Shown piece by piece: positions 1-6,746 of a stretch of DNA of 8,467 bases (position 1 is the first letter of the stretch; each line of letters starts with the position of its first letter). The notes under the pieces were generated by a model. The model ran no database searches. It had not been told where the DNA came from and saw only the letters and a program-made list of their open reading frames with translations. Source of the stretch: Bacillota bacterium (GTDB taxonomy: Bacteria > Bacillota > Clostridia > DSM-8532); assembly GCA_023410885.1 (NCBI GenBank), contig JAEYPI010000294.1:1-8467 (forward strand). The letters are read 5' to 3'. The translations under genes and the position numbers were made by a program.

Positions 1-549
1 ATCCTCTCTGGACTTTTCCCGGAAGCCGACGACACAATTCTTCTGTTCATCCAAATCCAAAACACCAAAACGGCCTACTGGCTGAACCGCTGTTAGCGTC
101 GCCGCCATACCAGATGTTTTATGTTGATTTAGAAGAACATGAAGATCAACATTACTGACGCCGTCTCCATAGGTCAGCATGAAGGTTTCTCCCTCGACAT
201 AGGGGCGAATACGCTGAATGCGCCCACCGGTTTGCGTATTTAAACCAGTATCCACCACCGTAACCTTCCAAGGCTCCGCAACATTATTGTGTACAATCAT
301 TTTATTTCCTTCAGAAAAGTCAAATGTTATATCGGAACGGTGAAGGTAATAATCTGCGAAATACTCTTTTATGACATACCCCTTATATCCGCAGCATATG
401 ACGAACTCATTGAATCCAAAATGCGAATAGTATTTCATAATATGCCATAAAATCGGCATATTGCCGATTTCAATCATTGGTTTGGGACGTAGATGGGATT
501 CCTCGGAAATTCTTGTACCAAGCCCCCCCGCCAAAATGACCACTTTCAC
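1..549 (-). CDS. rfbF: Glucose-1-phosphate cytidylyltransferase, N-terminal 183 residues (3' end beyond the window)
   Basis: This enzyme joins CTP and glucose-1-phosphate to give CDP-glucose, the entry step to CDP-linked deoxysugars for surface polysaccharide or glycoprotein glycans. The visible part has the nucleotidyltransferase signature LAGGLGTR (residues 6-13), RPKPM (21-25, with the substrate-contacting Lys), ICCGYKGYVIKEYF (51-64), AEPW and VDTG (91-102), and the metal-binding YGDGVSNVD (127-135). These are typical of RfbF rather than of general glucose-1-phosphate thymidylyl- or uridylyltransferases. The start is a GTG at 549, preceded by AAGGGGTGA at a good distance, and the next residues (KVVILAGG) match the family start. 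The reading frame is open to base 1. Family members are about 255-260 residues, so roughly 75 are missing. The gene lies 3' of the csrA terminator and has its own sigma-28-like promoter, so it is probably a separate unit. Identity is very sure; the link to flagellar glycosylation is inference. Confidence 0.93.
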   Translation of the reverse strand, partial: MKVVILAGGLGTRISEESHLRPKPMIEIGNMPILWHIMKYYSHFGFNEFVICCGYKGYVIKEYFADYYLHRSDITFDFSEGNKMIVHNNVAEPWKVTVVDTGLNTQTGGRIQRIRPYVEGETFMLTYGDGVSNVDLHVLLNQHKTSGMAATLTAVQPVGRFGVLDLDEQKNCVVGFREKSRED

Positions 550-593
550 TGGATAGTCACCCCTTCCAACAGCCACAATTCACTCTTAAGTAT

Positions 594-620
594 ATATCGG
601 CTCAAATTGCAGGTTCATTA
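594..620 (-). promoter_or_regulatory. Candidate sigma-28 (SigD/FliA-type) promoter for rfbF
   Basis: On the minus strand GCCGATAT (601-594) is an exact match to the sigma-28 -10 element. TAAT (620-617) lies 15 nt upstream, one base from the TAAA -35 core. Predicted transcription would start near 588, giving a leader of about 40 nt before the GTG start of rfbF. It sits directly downstream of the csrA terminator, as expected for a new transcription unit. Found by motif only; no transcript data. Confidence 0.6.
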
Positions 621-626
621 ACGGAC

Positions 627-660
627 AAAAAGAGCCGGAGAAGCTGTTCTCTGGCTCTTT
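627..660 (-). terminator. Intrinsic terminator after csrA
   Basis: A 14-bp stem (629-642 with 647-660) closes a 4-nt loop (643-646). The only imperfection is one position that is G-T in the + strand sense and A-C in the minus transcript. Read on the minus strand, the stem runs into TTTTT (631-627). It begins about 40 nt after the csrA stop codon and ends the flgN-to-csrA transcription block. The T-run on the plus strand side is interrupted, so it is mainly a minus-strand terminator. Confidence 0.88.
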
Positions 661-702
661 ATTGAAAAAGTCATCGCGAAAATTTTGGGCACTGAAACCC
701 GA

Positions 703-942
703 TCATTCTTCCTTATTTATTACAAACTTTTGACTCAGCATGCTAATATCTGTATTTTTACCGGCTACTGCAGAAAGGTTCTCTTTCTTTATGTCTTCAT
801 AAATTTCCTTGCGATGGATGGTCACATTCTTCGGGGCGTTAATGCCAATACGCACCTGATCCCCCTGTATATCGATGATCGAAAGCTCGATATCATGACC
901 GATCATCAGGGCTTGGCCTTTTTTTCTTGTCAATACAAGCAT
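703..942 (-). CDS. csrA: Carbon storage regulator CsrA, translational repressor
   Basis: CsrA is a small dimeric RNA-binding protein that binds GGA motifs near ribosome binding sites. In B. subtilis it represses flagellin (hag) translation and is antagonised by FliW. The 79-residue product has the conserved N terminus MLVLTRK, the core GDQVRIGINAPK (27-38), and HRKEIY (43-48) including Arg44, the main RNA-contact residue. The C-terminal tail is slightly longer than in the 61-residue gamma-proteobacterial form, as is usual in Bacillota. The ATG at 942 was chosen because AAGGAG lies 8 nt before it; an in-frame GTG at 951 falls inside that ribosome binding site and is unlikely. The gene begins 36 nt after the fliW stop, so the two are almost certainly co-transcribed. 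No flagellin gene follows; a terminator does. Confidence 0.96.
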   Translation of the reverse strand: MLVLTRKKGQALMIGHDIELSIIDIQGDQVRIGINAPKNVTIHRKEIYEDIKKENLSAVAGKNTDISMLSQKFVINKEE

Positions 943-978
943 GGTATTCACTCCTTAAAGCCCCGAAGGGTCACAAAT

Positions 979-1410
979 TTAGGCCTTTTGGTTTAAATAA
1001 TAGCGGATGGGCAGTTGGTCATTTTTCTGAATAACCTGTTTCCCCAGCTTCTGCTCTACGTTTATAATGACCGGAGCCTTCAGATTGACTCTGGCCTCCT
1101 TGATATCCTCCGGAATAACCACAATGGCCAAGGTCAGAACACTTTTAGAATCTGTTATTTTTAACAGATTCACGTCCTCGTCATCCATGTCCACTCCGTA
1201 ACCATTATAGACCATAAAGGGATCAGTGACAACAAAGCAGCATTCAGGTTGATCTACGCTTTGTAGCCAAAAGAAGGGCGACTCATTTTGATCATGCCCG
1301 ATCAATGCAAATTTTCTACTGGCCTCGAAACCCGGAAGACCCTCGGGAAAATCAATAAAATCGGCCTCGTCTATATCTATCTTTCCAAAATGTACTGTTT
1401 CCAATTGCAT
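979..1410 (-). CDS. fliW: Flagellar assembly factor FliW
   Basis: FliW binds newly made flagellin in the cytoplasm. When flagellin is exported, freed FliW binds CsrA and relieves its block on flagellin translation. The 143-residue product has the family's characteristic N-terminal pattern (HFGKIDIDE, then FPEGLPGFE at about 21-29), FFWLQSVDQPECCFVV in the middle, and the late LNLKAP-like segment VNLKAPVIIN followed by a Q/GKQVI stretch. Length is normal for the family. The ATG at 1410 follows GGAGGG by about 7 nt; an upstream in-frame TTG at 1425 overlaps that ribosome binding site and is rejected. The gene starts 20 nt after flgL ends and is followed by its partner csrA. The yviE gene that lies between flgL and fliW in B. 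subtilis is absent. Confidence 0.96.
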   Translation of the reverse strand: MQLETVHFGKIDIDEADFIDFPEGLPGFEASRKFALIGHDQNESPFFWLQSVDQPECCFVVTDPFMVYNGYGVDMDDEDVNLLKITDSKSVLTLAIVVIPEDIKEARVNLKAPVIINVEQKLGKQVIQKNDQLPIRYYLNQKA

Positions 1411-1430
1411 AATAGAACCCTCCAAATCTT

Positions 1431-2339
1431 TTATTTAAGAAAATCAACCAAGGAAGGCTGAATAACACGGGCTCCTGTTGAAAGAGAGGCTTGGTAGACA
1501 CTCTCTTCATTCATCAAATTCATGATGGCTTCAGCTATATCCACATCTTCATTTTTGCTCATCAGGTTGGTGAAGTTCACATTATCGTCATCCAATCGGT
1601 TAGCAGTGAGCTCCACACGGTTCATACGGGCTCCCAAGCTGGCCCTGACCCTGAGGACATTGTTCAGCTGGCCGTCAAGGTCACCCAACAGACTGGATAA
1701 TGCTGTTTTATCATCATCCTCCAAAGCCTTTATGACATCGTCAAAAGTTTGCACAAAGCTACTCTTTGATCCGACTACCGCATCTGTTTCATTATTAAAT
1801 AGGTCGCTTCCGGTCACATTAACATTGATTTCATCACCAATACCGATCTCATAATTTATCTGTTCATTATTGGTTATATCAATGCTAAAGGTGCCATCCT
1901 CATTGAGAAGCGGTTTGTCTGTCTTATATCCGGAAAAAATATAGCGGCCGGCATAGGTGGCATTACCCAAATTAATCATCTGGCCCCTGAGCTGATCAGC
2001 CTCGGCCTTGATTTTCTCAAGGTCATCATCCGTATTGGTCCCATTGGCTGCCTGATTCGTAAGCTCTTTCAAGCGGTGCAACACCTCGGTCATCTGGTTC
2101 ATGGTGGATTCGGTAATATCCATCCAGGCGGTGGCATCGTCGGTATTGCGCTTATATTGCTGGATTTCAGCTACGTCGGTCCGAAGCTTCAGAGACTTGG
2201 AGGCCACAATAGGATCATCCGAGGGAAGGCTGATTTTCTTTCCCGTAGACAGTTGGTTCTGATATTTCTGAGTCCTGCTCAAATTATTTGAAAGACTCAG
2301 CATCATATTGCTAATGAGCATATTATTTGTAATTCTCAT
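1431..2339 (-). CDS. flgL: Flagellar hook-associated protein FlgL (HAP3)
   Basis: FlgL forms the second layer of the hook-filament junction, between FlgK and the flagellin filament, and is exported by the flagellar type III system. The 302-residue product has the flagellin-like N-terminal D0/D1 region (MRITNNMLISNMM, then QLSTGKKISLPSDDP at 29-43), the segment ATYAGRYIFSGYKT (127-140) typical of FlgL, a small variable middle (about 141-210), and a C-terminal helical D1/D0 region ending in SLVDFLK. Length is ordinary. The ATG at 2339 is preceded by GGAGG 8 nt upstream; an in-frame TTG at 2354 is an alternative but lies inside the ribosome binding region. It starts 15 nt after the second flgK stop, so coupling is tight. 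Confidence 0.96.
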   Translation of the reverse strand: MRITNNMLISNMMLSLSNNLSRTQKYQNQLSTGKKISLPSDDPIVASKSLKLRTDVAEIQQYKRNTDDATAWMDITESTMNQMTEVLHRLKELTNQAANGTNTDDDLEKIKAEADQLRGQMINLGNATYAGRYIFSGYKTDKPLLNEDGTFSIDITNNEQINYEIGIGDEINVNVTGSDLFNNETDAVVGSKSSFVQTFDDVIKALEDDDKTALSSLLGDLDGQLNNVLRVRASLGARMNRVELTANRLDDDNVNFTNLMSKNEDVDIAEAIMNLMNEESVYQASLSTGARVIQPSLVDFLK

Positions 2340-2354
2340 ACCTTCATCCTCCAA

Positions 2355-3992
2355 CTATATTCCCATACGATTGATAAGAATGTCCATAAGCTCACCAAAG
2401 CTTTGAACCATTTTGGCTGAGGCCGCGTAGATTTGTTGATATTTCACAAGATTGGTCATTTCCTCGTTCAATGAAACCCCGGATACCGACTGGCGGCGGG
2501 TTTCAATCTGATTCATAATCCCCTCTTGGATTTCCATATACTGCTCGTACTGCTGACCATCAACGCCCAGAGTTGAAATCACCGTTTTGATGAAGTCCTC
2601 CGGCGTCCCCTCCTTAAACATGTAGGCATTATGTCGCATTTTCATAAGAATGGCAAGATTCTCATTATTACCGGCCTGTCCCGCAGTACTGGACGCAGCA
2701 ATATTATTTGACGGATCGTCCTCGATATCAAAGCTGATGGAGAAATTCCGGGCATTGAGGAGTTTATACCCTTCCTGGATCCTTTCATCCACCTCAGTGC
2801 TTGGATCATCCACAACACCGTTTTTAGCCGCATAAGCCAGCAATTGATCATAAAAATCGCCGCTAGCCATAGGCTTCCCGTCATCCCCCAGCAAGGTGAA
2901 AAACCTTAATTGGGACGGAGCGGTGCCCGTAAGGGTGTACCCGTCCACATGACCATTAGTTTTATCAGAGACTCTATCCCCGTTCGTATCCATGATGCCT
3001 TCATTAAACGCCATTGCAAAGGTCTGCACAAACTCATTCATTTTTCTCTGATAATAGGGGATACCCTTGGCATCGGGGGAGCCGTTCTGGCCGTCGTTAC
3101 CATCCCGCATATCCAAATAGCCCTTAAGCTCTCCGGATTTAATGTTGAGCTTATTGCCATCCTCCCATGACAGCGCGTAAAGATGATCAATATCCTCGCT
3201 ATTAAGGTTGGTTGTTCTGCTTTCACATTTAATATGTACAACATTGCCATGGTCCACAAGAGCTTTGCCGCTGATACTGACCGAAAAGCGTTTCTCAGGC
3301 TCCCCATTGGGAAGCTTCAACCCGGTTTCGGTTTCGTAGACATTGCAATTCACAATAGCGGAAAGCTTGTCCACCAAGTAGCCCCTTCTGTCTCTCAAAT
3401 CATTGGCCTTATTACCCACAACCTCAAAATTATAAATCTGAAGATTCAATTCTTTGATTTGATCCGCCAGCTGGTTAACCTCTTCAACCTTAGCATTGAC
3501 CATATTGTTGAGGTCTTCCTGAAGATTATCAAAATGCTTGGCCACACTATTAAAGTATTTTGCAACGGTTTTACCCTTTTCCATAACCAATGCACGGACA
3601 GATTCGCTGGAGGGGTCCGTGGATAAGCTCTGTAAAGCGTCGTAAAAGTCATTAATAATTTTGGTATAACCCGTTTGACTGGGCTCATTGTATATCGTCT
3701 GCAGTTCTTCTAAGACGGTAGCTTTGACGCTCCACTCACCCATGTATTTTGATTCGCTCCAATACTTTTCATCCAAAAAGGTATCCCGAACCCTGTCCAC
3801 ACTGGTGACATCAGTACCCATGCCCAGCATACCAACACTGCCGGCCATCAGCATGGGCCGTGAAGCCACCTGGTTAATGACCTGCCTGGAGTACCCCGGC
3901 GTATTGGTATTATCTACATTATGGCTGACGTTGGCCATCCCTCTTTGTGAGGCATAGAGGCCCCGCAAGGCTATTTCCATTCCCATTAACAT
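2355..3992 (-). CDS. flgK: Flagellar hook-associated protein FlgK, second paralog
   Basis: FlgK (HAP1) forms the first ring of the junction between hook and filament. This 545-residue copy has the axial-protein N terminus (ALRGLYASQRGM, then NVSHNVDNTNTPGYSRQ at about 21-37), a long coiled-coil-prone D1 region (about 85-205, including NDLRDRRGYLVDKLS), a variable middle, and a C-terminal D0/D1 region with SVSGVSLNEEMTNLVKYQQIYAASAKM. At the D1/D2 hinge (about residue 296) it has only a 14-residue Gly/Asn-rich loop between LDMR and IP, the site where its neighbour carries a VWA domain. The start is uncertain: ATG 3992 follows GGTGATAAAG, a weak ribosome binding site, and GTGs at 4001 and 4004 are also possible. 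It is clearly divergent from the upstream flgK, so this is not a recent duplication. Family assignment is firm; whether both copies enter one filament is unknown. Confidence 0.93.
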   Translation of the reverse strand: MLMGMEIALRGLYASQRGMANVSHNVDNTNTPGYSRQVINQVASRPMLMAGSVGMLGMGTDVTSVDRVRDTFLDEKYWSESKYMGEWSVKATVLEELQTIYNEPSQTGYTKIINDFYDALQSLSTDPSSESVRALVMEKGKTVAKYFNSVAKHFDNLQEDLNNMVNAKVEEVNQLADQIKELNLQIYNFEVVGNKANDLRDRRGYLVDKLSAIVNCNVYETETGLKLPNGEPEKRFSVSISGKALVDHGNVVHIKCESRTTNLNSEDIDHLYALSWEDGNKLNIKSGELKGYLDMRDGNDGQNGSPDAKGIPYYQRKMNEFVQTFAMAFNEGIMDTNGDRVSDKTNGHVDGYTLTGTAPSQLRFFTLLGDDGKPMASGDFYDQLLAYAAKNGVVDDPSTEVDERIQEGYKLLNARNFSISFDIEDDPSNNIAASSTAGQAGNNENLAILMKMRHNAYMFKEGTPEDFIKTVISTLGVDGQQYEQYMEIQEGIMNQIETRRQSVSGVSLNEEMTNLVKYQQIYAASAKMVQSFGELMDILINRMGI

Positions 3993-4077
3993 CTTTATCA
4001 CCACACCTTTCGGTTCTCACGTTAACGACTCTGAGCATTCCTATGAACCCAAAGTCTATTTGCTTCTATTTCGTAGG

Positions 4078-6171
4078 TTACGCGCCCATCCTGAAAATAA
4101 TGGTCTCCAGCATTTGGTCCACGACATCAATAACCTTTGAGTTAGCATTATAAGCATATTTATACTTAATCATATTGGCCATTTCCTCATCGAGAGAAAC
4201 ACCCATTATCGACTGACGCAAGCTATCTGCCTGCTGCACCAGTTGCTGGTAGCTCTGTACCATGTTGTCAGCTTCATTTCCCTTATTGCCTACTTCGAGA
4301 ATGATATGTTGATAGTAGGTATCAAGGCTGAGTACCTTATTGTTCCCGGTCATGAGATTCTCGTTTCTCAAATTGGCAATAGCCAGAGCAATCCGGTTAT
4401 CCCCATTGGCATCAATGATGGCAGCCGCAATATGATTGACATCCTTCAAAATATCATTGAGCTTGATATTACCCAACTCTATAGGCCGTGTACTTTCTAT
4501 GGCCTGGAAGAAGTCAAGCCCATCATCACCTACCAGGTCTTTCCCGGATTGATGAAGGTAATTAACCTCACGGGCCATGATATTGATCAGGGCATTGAGC
4601 TGTTTTCTCACCGATGAGATAATATTTAAATTATCAGGAATCGTTGACATTTTCTTATTGACGTCTTTATTAATATCGGATGAGGCTTCCTTTCCAAGGG
4701 CAAGCACATGAGCGAGTGTGAGTGCTTCCGATTCTGCTGCTGTCGTGCCCACCTTTGAGGTATTATCATAAACCTTTCCACCGGTCTGCCCCGTTACATA
4801 ATCCCAGCCTTTTTCATCTGCTTGGCCTATGGTTTTCGTCGTTACCGATAAGGTTATGCCCTTACTTTTTAAATCAGCGAGGTACCCGGAAATCTCCGTG
4901 TCGGTGGCGAGCCCGGCTCCATTGATGCTTTCATCGGTAAATACAAAAAGATACTTGTTTACGTCTTCCCCATAAGCATTATTGGTTATTTGATCAACCA
5001 CGTGGCCAAAGTTGTTGGTTTCGTCTGCTCCCAGTGCAATGCCATTAATAGCCGTTTCGAGAGCAGTTTCATCCTTCCCGGTGTAGACAGTGGTGGCGGT
5101 GGTATCTGAAGCAGATCCCCCATAGGTTACAATTCTGAAATTATAGTCCAAGCCTCTTAGCTTAAAATCCTCAACGAGGGCCAGAGCTTGTTTTTTTACT
5201 TTATCAAGATACTCCGCAGCCTCGGTTGAATCGGTTATTTTAGACACATCCACCGCCAGGGTGACATCAGCCGTGGTATTGGGAGTACCATTTTCATAGC
5301 TCCCCTTGGCTCCGTTAACTTCTCCACGGGACTCCAAAAGTCCTTTGATAATACCTTGCCCAACATTGATGGGTATATCGCCACCATCATCCTGAATCAT
5401 GGGTGTATAAAAGTGTGAAAGGTCATCATTGGGCACCGCTACAAGCTTGGTCTGCTTACCCTTGCTCACCAAGAAATAACCACCCACAATAATATCCATG
5501 CTCCCCTCCCGGGTTTCCCAGGTCTCAGCCTTAACCAGCTTTGAAAGCCGATCAACCAAGGTATTGCGCTCATCATAGTAGTCGTTGGGGAGGTTGCCAG
5601 CTGCCTCTGCACTCATGATTTTGACATTGAGCTTGGCAATTGCTTCGGTTATATCATTAACTTCATCAATTCGAGTTTTTATCTCTGTATTCAGATCTGA
5701 TTGAAGCTTGTTAATCTGGCTTCCCACCTGATTGAGATGGTTTACAAGAGTATCAGAGCGCTGCTTAACCAGAGCGCGTACGGTAAGGCTCTCGGGATCT
5801 TTGCTGAGCTCTTGAAACGAATCCCAAAAATTGTTAAGAGCCACCTGAAAGCCTTTTTTGATGGGCTCTCCTAAAATAGACTCTATGTCCTTAACGGCCT
5901 GGCTTCGGCTTTCCCAATAGCCCAGATTATTACTCTCAGTGCGATAAATATTATCATTAAAGGTATGCCGTATCTGGCGTATTTGCTGGATATCAACGCC
6001 CATTTCCACGTACCAGTTATTTCCATAGTTCCGTGTCGTGGCAGAGGCCATGATAGCACTTTGCCTGGTAAAACCGGTGGTGCCAAGATTGGAAACATTG
6101 TGGCCTGTCACTTCAAGCGCTTTTTGATTAGCAATTAAACCTGATACCGCAGTATCAAAACCAATGGCCAT
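4078..6171 (-). CDS. flgK: Flagellar hook-associated protein FlgK with an inserted VWA-like domain
   Basis: This 697-residue protein has the full FlgK frame. The N-terminal D0/D1 region is MAIGFDTAVSGL with NVSNLGTTGFTRQ at 25-37, followed by long D1 helices with a YDERNTLVDRLSKLV segment near 199-213. The C-terminal D1/D0 region carries SIMGVSLDEEMANMIKYKYAYNANSKV near 654-680. Typical FlgK proteins are about 450-600 residues. The excess is a block of about 228 residues (283-510) placed between GLLESR and IPDNLNIISSVRKQLNALI, and its core (about 300-472) reads as a von Willebrand A fold. FlgK should sit at the hook-filament junction, with D0/D1 packed in the axis and the insert facing outward. 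The ATG at 6171 follows an AGGGGG ribosome binding site 7 nt upstream and lies 14 nt after flgN. A second flgK begins about 85 nt downstream. The frame is intact throughout, so the insert is part of a functional gene. The effect of the insert is inference. Confidence 0.94.
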   Translation of the reverse strand: MAIGFDTAVSGLIANQKALEVTGHNVSNLGTTGFTRQSAIMASATTRNYGNNWYVEMGVDIQQIRQIRHTFNDNIYRTESNNLGYWESRSQAVKDIESILGEPIKKGFQVALNNFWDSFQELSKDPESLTVRALVKQRSDTLVNHLNQVGSQINKLQSDLNTEIKTRIDEVNDITEAIAKLNVKIMSAEAAGNLPNDYYDERNTLVDRLSKLVKAETWETREGSMDIIVGGYFLVSKGKQTKLVAVPNDDLSHFYTPMIQDDGGDIPINVGQGIIKGLLESRGEVNGAKGSYENGTPNTTADVTLAVDVSKITDSTEAAEYLDKVKKQALALVEDFKLRGLDYNFRIVTYGGSASDTTATTVYTGKDETALETAINGIALGADETNNFGHVVDQITNNAYGEDVNKYLFVFTDESINGAGLATDTEISGYLADLKSKGITLSVTTKTIGQADEKGWDYVTGQTGGKVYDNTSKVGTTAAESEALTLAHVLALGKEASSDINKDVNKKMSTIPDNLNIISSVRKQLNALINIMAREVNYLHQSGKDLVGDDGLDFFQAIESTRPIELGNIKLNDILKDVNHIAAAIIDANGDNRIALAIANLRNENLMTGNNKVLSLDTYYQHIILEVGNKGNEADNMVQSYQQLVQQADSLRQSIMGVSLDEEMANMIKYKYAYNANSKVIDVVDQMLETIIFRMGA
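4756..5274 (-). other. VWA-like domain coding segment inside the first flgK
   Basis: Residues about 300-472 of the first FlgK show the alternating strand/helix order of a von Willebrand A domain. The order is hydrophobic strand TADVTLAVDVS (300-310), helix 314-340, strand NFRIVTYGG, a paired helix/strand ALETAINGIALG, a helix after ETNNFG (384-389), central strand KYLFVFTDES (406-415), helix EISGYLADLKSKG, strand ITLSVTT, and the usual closing segment DYVTGQTGGKVYD (457-469). Candidate metal-ion-dependent adhesion site residues are Asp308, Ser310, Thr385 and Asp413. The second Ser of the DxSxS motif is Ile312, so metal binding may be altered. No signal peptide or membrane segment is present; export would be with FlgK. 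The assignment is by eye from fold pattern, not from a profile search. Confidence 0.82.
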
Positions 6172-6185
6172 GTTCTTTCCCCCTG

Positions 6186-6692
6186 TTAATACTTTACATC
6201 CAACATGCTTCTTTTAGTATTTTGGGTAACCTCCTGGCCTGATCGCCCATAGAGAGGGACTGCAGGCTGGGGAGATGCAATAAGCTGTATGCTGAAATTA
6301 ATCGTATCAATGGCATTTTCTAAGAGTTTTCGATTCATGTCGTTACGGAAAGACAGCTTTTCAACCACCGCACGCAGCTTGACATGAATATCCTCTAAAG
6401 GTTTTTTATATTGCTCCTCGACTTGCTCTTTAATGGCAGCAATCGTCAAGTGCTTATATTCTTTGTTTGTTTCCTGACTGTAGGCCAATAAGAGCTTTTC
6501 CCTGAGCTGATTAAGCTGGGTCGTCCTCTCGGCGGATATTTTCTCTTCTTCAGTAATTTTGTTAAGCGCTGCCGTATCGTTTTTTATGAGACAATCGGTT
6601 TTCCTTTCGGCAATCTCTATAATGTCAAGATAGGTTCTATACTCATATTGCAGCGTCTTAATAAGATTCTCTATCAAATTACTGTCCGGCAT
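6186..6692 (-). CDS. flgN: FlgN-family export chaperone for hook-associated proteins
   Basis: FlgN keeps FlgK and FlgL unfolded and soluble in the cytoplasm and delivers them to the flagellar type III export gate. The 168-residue product is almost wholly helical and rich in Leu, Lys and Glu, with no membrane segment. A long helix at about 8-70 contains the family-typical pattern of a short Leu-rich start, then KTDCLIKNDTAALNKITEEE. Further helices run over about 85-140, and the tail (141-168) is polar and probably disordered. Sequence conservation in this family is low, so the call rests on size, helical character, and position between flgM and flgK. The ATG at 6692 follows AAGGAG by 8 nt. 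The stop is 14 nt before the first flgK start, so translation is probably coupled. With two FlgK clients downstream, one of them carrying a VWA insert, its client range may be broad. Confidence 0.87.
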   Translation of the reverse strand: MPDSNLIENLIKTLQYEYRTYLDIIEIAERKTDCLIKNDTAALNKITEEEKISAERTTQLNQLREKLLLAYSQETNKEYKHLTIAAIKEQVEEQYKKPLEDIHVKLRAVVEKLSFRNDMNRKLLENAIDTINFSIQLIASPQPAVPLYGRSGQEVTQNTKRSMLDVKY

Positions 6693-6731
6693 GCTCTCAA
6701 CTCCTTGAATAAAGGATAAACTTCATTATGT

Positions 6732-6739
6732 TTATCGGC
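6732..6739 (-). promoter_or_regulatory. Candidate sigma-28 -10 element for flgN-flgK-flgL-fliW-csrA
   Basis: GCCGATAA on the minus strand (6739-6732) matches the sigma-28 -10 element. It lies just downstream of the flgM terminator and 39 nt before the flgN ATG, where a fresh start would be needed if the terminator is efficient. The -35 is poor: at 15 nt spacing the bases are TATC (TAAA expected), and they fall in the 3' arm of the terminator stem. Moderate to weak support. Confidence 0.42.
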
Positions 6740-6746
6740 AGGAATT

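Noticed and set aside
685..996. 103-codon plus-strand frame opposite csrA
   Set aside because: It is antisense to csrA and the fliW end, has no recognisable protein features, and the minus-strand frames are clear family members.
2340..2354. Longer starts for flgL (TTG 2354), and likewise csrA (GTG 951), fliW (TTG 1425) and flgM (GTG 7166)
   Set aside because: Each would begin in or over the ribosome binding site that serves the inner ATG, and the inner ATG gives the family-typical N terminus.
3183..3626. 147-codon plus-strand frame opposite the second flgK
   Set aside because: Shadow of the coding strand: it lies wholly inside flgK, shows no domain pattern and no matching operon context.
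4243..4617. 124-codon plus-strand frame opposite the first flgK
   Set aside because: Antisense to the conserved FlgK C-terminal region; its codons mirror the flgK frame and no motif is visible.
4078..6171. The long first flgK as a fusion or frameshift artefact
   Set aside because: The frame is continuous and FlgK motifs flank the insert on both sides in register, so an in-frame domain insertion explains it better than an assembly error.
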